DNA of 64,000 nt from Streptomyces sp. GQFP (GTDB lineage Bacteria > Actinomycetota > Actinomycetes > Streptomycetales > Streptomycetaceae). Of this stretch, positions 35,190 to 43,024 are shown in pieces. The notes below the pieces were generated by a model. The model made no database searches. It was not told the origin of the DNA and saw only the letters and a list, made by a program, of their open reading frames with translations. The DNA is taken from positions 7,812,001 through 7,876,000 of the forward strand of contig NZ_CP089312.1 of the NCBI RefSeq assembly GCF_021545335.1, read 5' to 3'. The stretch's first letter is position 1; the number at the start of each line of letters is the position of its first letter. The position numbers and the translations under genes are program-made.

Positions 35190-36687
35190 TGGGCAGGGCT
35201 CGTTTCATGATCTTCCCCATGTCGTTGCGTGGGAGGGCGTCCAGGTAGCGTACGACCCGGGGCCGTTTGTGCGGGGCGAGACGGCCGGCGACGTGGTTCG
35301 CCAACTCGTCGGCGTCCGGCGGAGATTGGGGATCGGCGGGGACGATCCAGGCGACGATCCGCTCGCCCAGGTCGGCGTCGGGCTCGCCGGTCACCGCTGC
35401 CTCGCGCACTCCCGCGTGCTCAAGCAGCGCGTTCTCGATCTCGCCCGCGCCGATCTTGTAACCGCCGCTCTTGATCAGGTCGGTGGCCTTCCGGCCGACG
35501 ATACGGACGTAGCCGTCGGGATCGCGTACCGCCATGTCACCGGTGCGGAACCAGCCGTCGGCGGTGAAGGCGGCGGCGGTGGCGTCGGGCCGGTTGAGAT
35601 ACTCGGTGAACAGGTTCGGCCCGCGCACCTGGATCTCGCCCACGGTCTCGCTGTCGTACGCCGTGATGGGCGCCCCGTCCTCCTCGACGAGCCGCAGCTC
35701 GACACCCGGCAGCGGTACGCCGACCGTGCCCGCGCGGGGCTCGCCGTCCGCGCGGACGCTCGTATTCATCAGGGTTTCGGTCATCCCGTACCGCTCCACG
35801 ACCCGCTGCCCGGTCGCCGCCGTGATCCGCTCGTGGTCGTGCACGGGCAGCGCGGCGGAACCGGAGACGAGTAGACGGGCCCGGCCGAGCGCCCCGGCGA
35901 GTTCCGGGTCGCCGGGGAGTGCCTCCGCGATCCGGTGGTACATCGTCGGTACCCCGAACAGCATCGTCGCCCCGTCGTTCAGCTCGCGGGTCACGCCCTC
36001 CGTCCCGAACCGCCCGAGGTGCCGCACCGAGCCGCCGCGCCGCAGCGGGCCCAGGATGCCGAGAATCAGACCGTGCACATGAAAGAGCGGAAGCCCGTGC
36101 ACCAGCACGTCCTCGGAGGTCCACTGCCAGGCGTCGGCGAGCGCGTCCAGGGTGGTGGCGATGGCCCGGCGCGGGATGACGGCACCCTTGGGCGGGCCGG
36201 TGGTGCCGGAGGTGTAGACGATCAGGGCGGGGGTTTCGGGGGAGGGGTCCGGGGAGGGGGCGGGGGCAGGGGCGGGTTCCTTCGTCCCGGGTGCCGCTGA
36301 TGGGCGTTCGTCGATGTCGACGCGTTCCAACGAGCCGAAGGCAGCCGGGAGTTCATCACCCGGTGTGGCGAGTACGAGCGCGGGCGAGCTGTCCTTGAGG
36401 ATGTGCCCCAGTTCACTCTCGCCCGACTTCGGGTTGAGCGGCACCGCCGGGACCCCGGCCAGCAGCGCGGCCACGACGCCGACGGCCGTCTCCAGCGTCG
36501 GTGTGGCCCAGACGGCGACCCGGCCGGCGCCCGCCCCGGCGATCCGGTCGGCGAGTGCCCCGGCCGAGGAGGCGAGTTCGGCGTACGTCAGCGAGCGCTC
36601 GCCGAAACGCAGGGCGGGCCGCTCGTGCGGTACACCGGTCGGCGTACCGGTCGGGTCGTCGGTCAGCCCGGGAAAGAGAGAGGACAC
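35182..36687 (-). CDS. matB: Malonyl-CoA synthetase MatB
   Basis: A 501-residue acyl-adenylate-forming ligase that makes malonyl-CoA (and often methylmalonyl-CoA) from the diacid, CoA and ATP. The P-loop YTSGTTGPPKGAV, GLPLFHVHG, YGMTETLMN, GWFRTGD and the C-terminal catalytic Lys context MGKIMKRAL are all present. From memory the sequence follows S. coelicolor MatB (SCO2444) closely throughout. Start: GTG at 36687, eight bases after AAGGAG. MatB provides extender units for polyketides and fatty acids. Confidence 0.93.
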   Translation of the reverse strand: MSSLFPGLTDDPTGTPTGVPHERPALRFGERSLTYAELASSAGALADRIAGAGAGRVAVWATPTLETAVGVVAALLAGVPAVPLNPKSGESELGHILKDSSPALVLATPGDELPAAFGSLERVDIDERPSAAPGTKEPAPAPAPSPDPSPETPALIVYTSGTTGPPKGAVIPRRAIATTLDALADAWQWTSEDVLVHGLPLFHVHGLILGILGPLRRGGSVRHLGRFGTEGVTRELNDGATMLFGVPTMYHRIAEALPGDPELAGALGRARLLVSGSAALPVHDHERITAATGQRVVERYGMTETLMNTSVRADGEPRAGTVGVPLPGVELRLVEEDGAPITAYDSETVGEIQVRGPNLFTEYLNRPDATAAAFTADGWFRTGDMAVRDPDGYVRIVGRKATDLIKSGGYKIGAGEIENALLEHAGVREAAVTGEPDADLGERIVAWIVPADPQSPPDADELANHVAGRLAPHKRPRVVRYLDALPRNDMGKIMKRALPSG

Positions 36688-36831
36688 GCGTCGTACTCCT
36701 TCGATCGTCGATCATCACACCAGTCGAACAGGTGCCGTCGCGACTGTCACCCCCAGCCGGGCACCACCAGCACCAGCCACACCACCGGGGAACCACGGCC
36801 ACCAATTGTTTCCAGCGGGGTGCCCGGTCGT

Positions 36832-37035
36832 TTACGTCCGGGGCGAATGCCCGCTCCCGCCTTGCGGGGCAGGTGCAGCCAGCTCGCCGTCAGGGCGGTC
36901 CGGTGTGCCGCCCGGCTCGACGGCGCGGCGCACAAGGGACACCAGCCAGGAATTCAGGGAGCGGTCGTCCGCTGCTGCGGCAGATCGGGCTCGATCGTGC
37001 AGATCGTCGGGGAGTCTTAGATTCACATGCTTCAT
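36832..37035 (-). CDS. Ribbon-helix-helix (Arc/HicB-like) DNA-binding protein
   Basis: A 67-residue protein with an Arc/HicB-type ribbon-helix-helix: the strand KHVNLRLPDDLHDRARSAAA, then DRSLNSWLVSLVRRAVE, and a disordered Gly/Pro tail. It starts 28 bp from and divergent to the TnpB gene, with no Shine-Dalgarno. Its ATG lies inside one arm of a 14-bp perfect inverted repeat, which also holds the TnpB ATG. It is a likely repressor of both genes. It may be a passenger of the element or a small resident antitoxin-like gene. Confidence 0.75.
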   Translation of the reverse strand: MKHVNLRLPDDLHDRARSAAAADDRSLNSWLVSLVRRAVEPGGTPDRPDGELAAPAPQGGSGHSPRT

Positions 37036-37066
37036 GGGACCATTCTTGGACTAGAATGGTCCCATG
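37033..37066. promoter_or_regulatory. 14-bp inverted repeat covering both divergent start codons (RHH/TnpB)
   Basis: CATGGGACCATTCT (37033-37046) and its exact reverse complement (37053-37066) flank a 6-bp spacer. The outer CAT/ATG of the arms are the start codons of the RHH gene (minus) and of tnpB (plus). A TAGAAT -10 box (37052-37057) ends 6 bases before the TnpB ATG, so the transcript is expected to be leaderless. Protein binding here would block both genes. Confidence 0.8.
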
Positions 37067-38350
37067 TCCAGGTTTCGCATGTACCCGACGCCGCAGCAGG
37101 CGGAGCAGATGCTCCTCCACTGTGCGCATGCCAGGTACGTGTGGAACCTCGCCGTCGAACAGCACTCCCACTGGCAGCGGGGGCGAAAGCCCGCGCCCGG
37201 CTTCGCCGAGCAGTGCAGACAGCTCACCGAGGCACGCCGGGACAACGAGTGGCTGGGCAACGGCAACACCGACGTGCAACAGCAGGCACTCAGGGACTTC
37301 GCGAAGGCCAAGAACGCCAGGTTCACTTCCGGGTTCGGTGAACCAACCTGGCGCAGGAGGCACCAGCACGAGGGCTTCCGGGTCATCGGCACCGACCGGG
37401 TACCCGAGAACGAGAGCGACGGCACGCCCAGACTGAACGCGAGGACCGGCAGGCAGGTCATGGGCCGCTCCGTCGTCCTGCAGAAGCTCAATCGCCACTG
37501 GGCGCAGGCCAAGGTGCCAGGATGCGGCTGGGTCCGCTTCCGCCTCACCCGGGAGATGCCCCGGGCGAAGACATTCCGGGTCACCTTCCGCAACGGTCAG
37601 TGGCACATCGCCTTCGCGGTCGTCCCCGACCCCATCGAGGCTCCAGGCAATGGCCAGGCCATCGGCATCGACCGGGGCGTCAGGGTCACCGCCGCCCTCT
37701 CCGACGGCCGTAACCTGAACTGCCCGCAGCTCACCACCCGTGAGCGGGCGCAGATCCGCAAACACCAGCGCCGAGCCGCCCGCTCCCCCAAGAACAGCAA
37801 GAAGAAGACCGCCGCCTACGCCAAGGTCGCCAAGCTCAAAGCCCGCGAGGCCGACAGGCGCAAGGACTGGTGCGAGAAGGCCTCAACCATGCTGGCCAAG
37901 TCGTACGACCTGGTGCGGTTCGAGAAACTGAACATCAAGAACATGACCCGCTCGGCGAAGGGGAACATCGAAGAGCCCGGCAAGCAGGTGCGGCAGAAAG
38001 CCGGGCTGAACCGGGCGATCCTCGCCCAGGGCTGGGGCCTGCTCCGCCGACGCACCGAGCACAAAGCACCCGGACGCGTCGAAGACGTACCCGCCCCCTA
38101 CACCTCTCTGCGGTGCAGCGCCTGCGGATGGATCGACAAGAAGTCTCGCGAGAGCCAAGCAGACTTCCGATGTACCTCGTGCGGCTTCACCTGTAACGCG
38201 GACACCAACGCAGCAACCAACGTCGTGGCAGGACAGGGCGGGATTCCCCGTCCCCGGCGCTCAGCCGGTGCCGGAGGGACGACAACGGCCACCAGCCGTT
38301 CGAGCGTCCGTGAACCTCAACCCAGCTGGGTTGGAATCCCTCTCTTTTAA
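37064..38350 (+). CDS. tnpB: TnpB RNA-guided endonuclease (IS200/IS605 or IS1341-type)
   Basis: A 428-residue TnpB. The RuvC residues are all present: Asp in AIGIDRGV (about 203), Glu in VRFEKLNIKNM (about 288) and Asp in CNADTNAATNV (about 388). The zinc-ribbon is CSACGWIDKK...FRCTSCGF. An N-terminal OrfB helix-turn-helix (RMYPTPQQAEQMLLHCAHARYVWN) is intact. The arrangement predicts an active nuclease, unlike RuvC-dead TldR repressors. There is no TnpA nearby, so the element depends on another transposase or is fixed. No Shine-Dalgarno precedes the ATG. Confidence 0.9.
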   Translation: MSRFRMYPTPQQAEQMLLHCAHARYVWNLAVEQHSHWQRGRKPAPGFAEQCRQLTEARRDNEWLGNGNTDVQQQALRDFAKAKNARFTSGFGEPTWRRRHQHEGFRVIGTDRVPENESDGTPRLNARTGRQVMGRSVVLQKLNRHWAQAKVPGCGWVRFRLTREMPRAKTFRVTFRNGQWHIAFAVVPDPIEAPGNGQAIGIDRGVRVTAALSDGRNLNCPQLTTRERAQIRKHQRRAARSPKNSKKKTAAYAKVAKLKAREADRRKDWCEKASTMLAKSYDLVRFEKLNIKNMTRSAKGNIEEPGKQVRQKAGLNRAILAQGWGLLRRRTEHKAPGRVEDVPAPYTSLRCSACGWIDKKSRESQADFRCTSCGFTCNADTNAATNVVAGQGGIPRPRRSAGAGGTTTATSRSSVREPQPSWVGIPLF

Positions 38351-38367
38351 GAGGGGGAGGATGTCAA
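38230..38367 (+). ncRNA. Predicted omega RNA (reRNA) overlapping the tnpB 3' end
   Basis: The 3' end of tnpB and the next 17 bases fold into successive hairpins: AACGGC/GCCGTT (38284-38300), the 14-bp palindrome AACCCAGCTGGGTT (38319-38332) and CCCTCT/AGAGGG (38338-38355), which contains the stop codon. The block ends in GGGGAGGATGTCAA (to 38367), a typical right end of TnpB elements. The guide would be the next bases, from 38368. The 5' boundary is a guess. Confidence 0.6.
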
Positions 38368-38397
38368 GATCCCTCCGTACATCATCAGCAGCGCACC

Positions 38398-39531
38398 CTA
38401 CAGCCTGTTTACTGCGCCGCCGTCCGTCCGCACCACATCGGCCACCACACAACTCACGTTGTCAGGACCCCCGTTGGCGTTCGCCGCCTCGACAAGGGCG
38501 GCTGTGGCCGCGTCCGGGTCGGGGACGGTGGTCAGGAGGTGCTTGATGGTGTTCTCCGGTACGGACCTGGTCAGGCCGTCGGAGCAGAGGAGGTAGCGGT
38601 CGTCTGCCTGGGCGTCGTGCAGGCGTAGGTCGGGGGAGGGGGACGGGGACTTCGTCAACGCCTTGCGGAGCAGGGTGCGTTGGGGGTGGGTCGCGGCCTC
38701 CTCGGGGGTCAGTCGGCCCTCGTCGATCATCGACTGGACGAGTGTGTGGTCGTGGGTGATCAGGAAGAGTTCGCCGTCGCGCAGGAGGTACGCGCGGCTG
38801 TCCCCGATGTGTACGAGGGCCAGGCGCGAGCCCGTCCACACCATCGCGGTGAGGGTGGTGCCGATGTCGTCGGTCACCTCGTCCCCCGTTTTTCCGTACT
38901 CGGTCCCGGCGATGTCCCGGACCGCCTGGGCGGCGCCCTGGACCGCGTCCTCCAGGAGGTTCAGGACACTGCCCGCGGTCAGCGGTTCGGCGTCCAGGAA
39001 CTTCAGGGCCTCGACGGCGGCCGTACTGGCCGGCGCGCCCCCGGGGCCGAAGCCGTCGGCGACGGCCAGTACGCGTGAACCGGCGTACGCGGTGTCCTGG
39101 TTGGCGGCGCGGACCAGACCGATGTCGGTGCGGGCCGCGTAACGGAGTTCGAGCAGGTCAGTGCCTGTCATGGGTGTGGTGTCCTTCCTCGGCGGTGTCG
39201 AGAGGTGGTCGACGAGGAACGTGGCGAGATCCCGCCGGGCCGCCGTCTCCGCCTCGACCCGGGCCCAGAAGGCCCGGATCTCCTGGGCGGCGGCCGGCGG
39301 CTCCATGGCCCCGACCTGCCGGATACGGGCCAACGGCATCCCCAGCCGGCGCAGCCAGGCCACCAGCCGGGCCTGCTCCAGCTGCTCGGCCGCGTAGTAG
39401 CGGTATCCGGTGTCGGGGTCGACGCGGGCGGGACGGAGCAGGTCCAGTTCGTCGTACAGCCGCAGTGCCTTCGGTGACAGCCGGCACGCTCTGGCGAACG
39501 CCCCGATCGTCAGCATCTCCGGCTGAGTCAT
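38398..39531 (-). CDS. MerR regulator fused to PP2C phosphatase
   Basis: A 377-residue fusion. Residues 1-75 form a MerR helix-turn-helix (LTIGAFARACRLSPKALRLYDELDLLRPARVDP), and about 75-110 the dimerisation helix. About 128-370 is a PP2C Ser/Thr phosphatase with metal-ligand motifs: NQD, VADGFGPGG (a variant of DGMGG), HIGDSRAYL, CSDGLTRSV and DNVSCVV. PP2C with MerR suggests that metal- or signal-controlled dephosphorylation is tied to DNA binding. Start: ATG at 39531 with AGGGGGTG just upstream. Its own promoter carries a MerR-type dyad at 39601-39629. Confidence 0.87.
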   Translation of the reverse strand: MTQPEMLTIGAFARACRLSPKALRLYDELDLLRPARVDPDTGYRYYAAEQLEQARLVAWLRRLGMPLARIRQVGAMEPPAAAQEIRAFWARVEAETAARRDLATFLVDHLSTPPRKDTTPMTGTDLLELRYAARTDIGLVRAANQDTAYAGSRVLAVADGFGPGGAPASTAAVEALKFLDAEPLTAGSVLNLLEDAVQGAAQAVRDIAGTEYGKTGDEVTDDIGTTLTAMVWTGSRLALVHIGDSRAYLLRDGELFLITHDHTLVQSMIDEGRLTPEEAATHPQRTLLRKALTKSPSPSPDLRLHDAQADDRYLLCSDGLTRSVPENTIKHLLTTVPDPDAATAALVEAANANGGPDNVSCVVADVVRTDGGAVNRL

Positions 39532-39600
39532 GGAGCACCCCCTTCTCTGGTTTCCCGCTGCGTTCCTCGTTCCGTCACCGATGCTGCGGCTTGCCCGAAG

Positions 39601-39629
39601 GTGAAGGTCAAGCAGCGGTTAACCTTCAC
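39601..39629. promoter_or_regulatory. MerR-type operator dyad upstream of MerR-PP2C gene
   Basis: GTGAAGGT (39601-39608) and ACCTTCAC (39622-39629) are perfect inverted arms 13 bases apart, like MerR-family operators set between -35 and -10. It lies 70 bp upstream of the MerR-PP2C start and about 50 bp upstream of the divergent ATP-grasp gene, so it may control both. Confidence 0.6.
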
Positions 39630-39641
39630 TCGGTATCAGTG

Positions 39642-39657
39642 GTGTACGGCAGTACAC
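39642..39657. promoter_or_regulatory. Inverted repeat upstream of ATP-grasp gene
   Basis: GTGTAC (39642-39647) and GTACAC (39652-39657) flank a 4-base spacer, ending about 20 bases before the GTG start at 39678. It could be an operator, but such short repeats arise by chance in GC-rich DNA. Confidence 0.35.
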
Positions 39658-39677
39658 GCCTTACAGAGGGAGTCCCC

Positions 39678-40550
39678 GTGGTTCGCATCGCGATCGTCAC
39701 CTACGACCCCCGTCCGGGGACCAGCAAGGACCGCGATCTCCCGGTTCTCGTACGGGAGTTGACCGCGGCCGGCGCCGACACGGCCGCCGTGTACTGGGAC
39801 GACCCCGACATCGACTGGGCGTCCTTCGACCTCGCGCTGGTCCGTTCCACCTGGGACTACACCTGGCGTGCGGAGGAGTTCGCGGGCTGGCTGGAGCGGT
39901 GCGGGAAGCTCACGCGGGTCGCGAATCCGGTCGGCGTCCTGCGCTGGAACATGGACAAGCGGTATCTCGGCGCGCTGGCCGCCGCCGGTGTCCCCACGGT
40001 CCCCACCACCTACCTGGCCCCCGGCGACGCCCCCGACCTCCCCGACGACCGCGAGTACGTCGTGAAGCCCACCTCCGGCGCCGGCGCCCGGTACGCCGCC
40101 CGCTACACGCCCCAGGACCGGGAGACGGCCGTACGGCATCTCGCGCGGATGCATGCCGAGGGGTTCACGGCGATGGTGCAGCCGTATGTGGGGAGCATCG
40201 ACGTCACCGGGGAACGTGCGCTCCAGTTCTTCGGCGGGCGGCTGCTGCACGCCAGTCGTAAGGGGGCTGTGCTCGCGCCCGGTACGGCGTACGACGACGA
40301 CAAGGTCGCCCATCCCGACCTCACCGTCTGGGACCCGGCCCCGGCCGAACTTGCCTTGGCCGAGCGGGCGTTGGCCGTCGTACCCGACAACTCGTCCCTC
40401 CTGTACGCCCGCGTGGACCTCGTCCTTGGCGACGACGGTGAACCCCTGGTCATGGAGCTGGAGTTGATCGAGCCGAATCTGTTTCTCGATCTGCATCCGG
40501 GGTCTGTGGTGGGGGTTGTGGAGGCTGTTCTGCGGGCTGCTGTCGACTAA
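39678..40550 (+). CDS. ATP-grasp domain protein
   Basis: A 290-residue ATP-grasp enzyme of the RimK-like group. The N-terminal pre-ATP-grasp domain (IAIVTYDPRPGTSKDRDL) is followed by YVVKPTSGAGARYA (phosphate loop) and the metal-binding end YARVDLVL...VMELELIEPNLFLD. It should ligate a carboxylate to an amine or thiol using ATP; the substrate is unknown. Start: GTG at 39678, six bases after AGGGAG. It is divergent from the MerR-PP2C gene. Confidence 0.8.
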   Translation: MVRIAIVTYDPRPGTSKDRDLPVLVRELTAAGADTAAVYWDDPDIDWASFDLALVRSTWDYTWRAEEFAGWLERCGKLTRVANPVGVLRWNMDKRYLGALAAAGVPTVPTTYLAPGDAPDLPDDREYVVKPTSGAGARYAARYTPQDRETAVRHLARMHAEGFTAMVQPYVGSIDVTGERALQFFGGRLLHASRKGAVLAPGTAYDDDKVAHPDLTVWDPAPAELALAERALAVVPDNSSLLYARVDLVLGDDGEPLVMELELIEPNLFLDLHPGSVVGVVEAVLRAAVD

Positions 40551-40593
40551 GGGGGTGGGAGGGGATCTCGTGTGTCGGCTGTGGGCTCGTTGT

Positions 40594-40633
40594 GGCTGGT
40601 CGCGCAGTTCCCCGCGCCCCTTCGGGGGCGCGG
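40594..40633. repeat. Dispersed Streptomyces repeat with hairpin, copy 2
   Basis: 40594-40620 is the exact reverse complement of 21084-21110. Its last nine bases (CCGCGCCCC) pair with GGGGCGCGG across TTCG (40612-40633), giving a 9-bp stem with a tetraloop. It lies between convergent ATP-grasp and hypothetical genes and should act as a terminator for both directions. Confidence 0.75.
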
Positions 40634-40639
40634 CCCCCC

Positions 40640-41206
40640 TCAGTCCCTCAGCGCCGTCCGTTGCAGCAGCCCCCACGTGAACTCCGCCACGCACTCCCTT
40701 CGTACCCCCGTCCCGTCCGGTGCCGTGAACGCCAGGCCCCAGCGGGTCGGGGCCGTTCCCTCCAGGGGGCGGGCGGGGGCGAAGGCGCGGGCGGCCTCGT
40801 CGACCGTGCAGGACCAGGGGCGCAGGTCGTCCAGGGTGCGGAGGTCGGGGGCGGGGGCGCCCGGGGCTCGTACCAGCCACTCGTTCCAGGCCGTGCCGTT
40901 GGGGGCGACGAGCACCTCGAAGCGCAGGTCGGGCCAGAGGGGGACCGGCCACAGCCAGGCCTCGCACTCCAGGTCGCCGATCTTGCGTGACGTCACCGAC
41001 TCGGGGGTGCCGAGCACCGAGCGGTAGCGGGAGGCGGCGGCTCGGGAGCGCGGCGAGCGCACCATCGCCTGCCAGCGCTTGTTGGCCTCCCGCATGTCCG
41101 CGAGCGATACGCCCAGCTCATGGCGGGCGTCCTCCACCAGGTCCGGGTTGTGGTCGGCCATGCGGCGCAGCAGCACCAGCTGGAAATCGAGCAGCATGCG
41201 AACCAT
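40640..41206 (-). CDS. Conserved hypothetical protein
   Basis: A 188-residue soluble protein. The N-terminus is helical (DFQLVLLRRMADHNPDLVEDARHELG), followed by an RSPRSRAAASRY segment and a Trp-rich beta region (LECEAWLWPVPLWPDLRFEVL). I do not recognise a family or any catalytic motif. Start: ATG at 41206; the second in-frame ATG at 41197 is also possible. It is divergent from the IclR gene, with about 160 bp between the starts. Confidence 0.7.
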   Translation of the reverse strand: MVRMLLDFQLVLLRRMADHNPDLVEDARHELGVSLADMREANKRWQAMVRSPRSRAAASRYRSVLGTPESVTSRKIGDLECEAWLWPVPLWPDLRFEVLVAPNGTAWNEWLVRAPGAPAPDLRTLDDLRPWSCTVDEAARAFAPARPLEGTAPTRWGLAFTAPDGTGVRRECVAEFTWGLLQRTALRD

Positions 41207-41291
41207 CGTCCCCCACCTTGCGCGCCCATTGCCCGCACGAGTCCTTGTGGTTAGCCTGTGCTCTGTTCGTCATGTCGATCGTCTGTTGAAA

Positions 41292-41323
41292 TCTCGAACG
41301 CCGTCATTCTCGAACGCCGTCAT
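41292..41323. promoter_or_regulatory. Perfect 16-bp tandem repeat upstream of IclR gene
   Basis: TCTCGAACGCCGTCAT occurs twice with no gap (41292-41307, 41308-41323), 43 bases before the IclR start. Adjacent sites of this spacing (about 1.5 helical turns) could bind two regulator dimers. Autoregulation by IclR is the simplest reading. Confidence 0.55.
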
Positions 41324-41365
41324 TACTGTCGCCACCGAAAAGCAACAAAAACAGAGGGGGCCGTC

Positions 41366-42139
41366 ATGGGACGCCTCGTACCTGCCGTGACCCGGGCTCT
41401 CGACATTCTTGAGCTCTTCCTGGACGGAGACGGGACGCTCTCCGCCCCGGACATCGTGCGCCGGCTCCAGCTGCCGCGCACCACCGTGCACGAACTGGTG
41501 ACGACGCTCGCCGCCCGTTCGTACATTGTGCAGGTCCCCGGCCAGCCCGGTCGCTACCGCCTGGGCGTCCGCCCGTACCAGCTCGGCAGCCGTTACGCGG
41601 AGCAGCTGGACCTGGCGGCGGAAGGTCAGCAGGTGGCCCGTTCCGTCGCCGAGACCTGTGACGAGACGGTGCATGTCGCGATCCTCGAAGGCACGGACGT
41701 CATCTACATCGCCAAGGTGGACTCCACCCACGCGGTCCGGATGGTGTCGGCGGCCGGCCGCCGGCTGCCCGCCCACTGCACCTCCGTCGGCAAGATGCTG
41801 CTGGCCTCGCTCCCCGACCACGAGCTGAGCGCGCGCGTCCCCGACAACGTCCCGCTGGCCGCGATGACGCCGAACAGCATCACCGACCCGGCGGCCCTGC
41901 GCGAGGCCCTCGCCGAGATCCGCCGCCGGGGCGTCGCCGTCGAGAACCGGGAGTCGAACCCGGACGTCAGCTGCGTCGCCGCGCCGGTGCACGACCGTAC
42001 GGGCCGGGTGGTCGCCGCGCTGTCGATCTCCGTGCCGATGATCCGCTGGAGCGACGACCACCGTTCGGAGCTGGAGCAGCTCGCCGCCAAGGGCGCCGCC
42101 GAACTCTCCGAGCGCCTCGGTCACCGGAGCGTGGCATGA
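41366..42139 (+). CDS. IclR-family transcriptional regulator
   Basis: A 257-residue IclR protein. The winged helix is at residues 1-65 (VTRALDILELFLDG, TLSAPDIVRRLQLPRTTVHELVTTL). The effector domain follows (TVHVAILEGTDVIYIAKVDS, LPAHCTSVGKMLLA, GVAVENRESNPDVSCVAAPV). Start: ATG at 41366, five bases after AGAGGGGG. It overlaps the SMP-30 gene by 4 bases, so the two are co-expressed. It probably controls a sugar-acid pathway that the SMP-30 enzyme belongs to. Confidence 0.9.
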   Translation: MGRLVPAVTRALDILELFLDGDGTLSAPDIVRRLQLPRTTVHELVTTLAARSYIVQVPGQPGRYRLGVRPYQLGSRYAEQLDLAAEGQQVARSVAETCDETVHVAILEGTDVIYIAKVDSTHAVRMVSAAGRRLPAHCTSVGKMLLASLPDHELSARVPDNVPLAAMTPNSITDPAALREALAEIRRRGVAVENRESNPDVSCVAAPVHDRTGRVVAALSISVPMIRWSDDHRSELEQLAAKGAAELSERLGHRSVA

Positions 42140-43020
42140 CGACGTACGAGCCCGCCCTCGAAGTGGCCGTCCAGGCGCAGGCGACCCTCGGTGAGGGCCC
42201 CACCTGGGACGCGGCGAGGTCCCGGCTGATCTGGATCGACATCCTCGGCTCCCGCGTCAACACGTACGACCCGTCGACGGGCCGCCGTACGGTCATGGCG
42301 ACGGAACAGCACGTGGGCGCGGCCAAGCCCCGCGCGACCGGCGGCCTGGTCCTGAACCTGCGCGACGGAGTGGCCCTGTACGACGCCGAGGGCACCGATG
42401 CCGATGTGGCCGACGGCTTCCGCTGGCTGCACCGCGAGCCGACCCCCGGCCGCCGTGCGAACGACGCGGCGGTGGCGCCCGACGGCTCCCTGTGGGCGGG
42501 CACGATGCGCTACGACGAGGCGCCGGGCGGCGGGACGCTGTCCCGGCTGACGGGCGACGGCGAGGTCACGACCGTCCTGGACGACGTGGCGGTGAGCAAC
42601 GGCACGGGCTGGAGCCCGGACGGCCGGCTGATGTACTACATCGACTCACCGACCCGGCGTGTGGACGTCTTCGACGTGTCGGCCGACGGCCAAAGTGTCA
42701 CGGGCCGCCGCCAGTTGGCGCTGATCGAGGAGGGCGCGGGCTGGCCCGACGGTCTGACGGTCGACGCGGACGGCTGTGTCTGGGTCGCCCTGTGGGACGG
42801 CGGAGCGGTCCGCCGCTACACCCCGTCCGGCACCCTCGACCGCACGATCACCCTCCCCACGGTCCGCCCCACGGCCTGCGCCTTCGGCGGCCCGAACCTC
42901 ACGGACCTGTACATCACGACGGCCCGGGTGGGCCTGACAGCACCCCACCCGCTGTCGGGCTCACTCCTGGTCGTACCGGGGGCGGGCAAGGGGGTGGCTC
43001 AGCCCGCGTTCGCGGGTTGA
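42136..43020 (+). CDS. SMP-30/gluconolactonase-family lactonase
   Basis: A 294-residue six-bladed beta-propeller of the SMP-30/LRE family. The metal-ligand motifs are GEGPTW (Glu), RANDAAV (Asn), VSNGTGWS (Asn) and WPDGLTVD (Asp). It hydrolyses sugar lactones or related esters, using a divalent metal. Translation is coupled to IclR (ATGA). No dehydrogenase or transporter for the pathway is adjacent. Confidence 0.87.
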   Translation: MTTYEPALEVAVQAQATLGEGPTWDAARSRLIWIDILGSRVNTYDPSTGRRTVMATEQHVGAAKPRATGGLVLNLRDGVALYDAEGTDADVADGFRWLHREPTPGRRANDAAVAPDGSLWAGTMRYDEAPGGGTLSRLTGDGEVTTVLDDVAVSNGTGWSPDGRLMYYIDSPTRRVDVFDVSADGQSVTGRRQLALIEEGAGWPDGLTVDADGCVWVALWDGGAVRRYTPSGTLDRTITLPTVRPTACAFGGPNLTDLYITTARVGLTAPHPLSGSLLVVPGAGKGVAQPAFAG

Positions 43021-43024
43021 CCCC

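Larger units (their letters stand above)
36832..38367 (+). mobile_element. TnpB-only insertion element, left end uncertain
   Basis: The right end is placed at TCAA, 38367, after the omega-RNA-like fold. The left end is not resolved: it may lie within or beyond the RHH gene (36832-37035) toward 36700. The element separates matB from the MerR-PP2C gene and ends 30 bp from the stop of the latter. No terminal repeats or target-site duplication were recognised, as expected for this group. Confidence 0.55.

Noticed and set aside
37064..38350. TldR-type RuvC-dead TnpB
   Set aside because: All three RuvC acidic residues and the zinc ribbon are visible.
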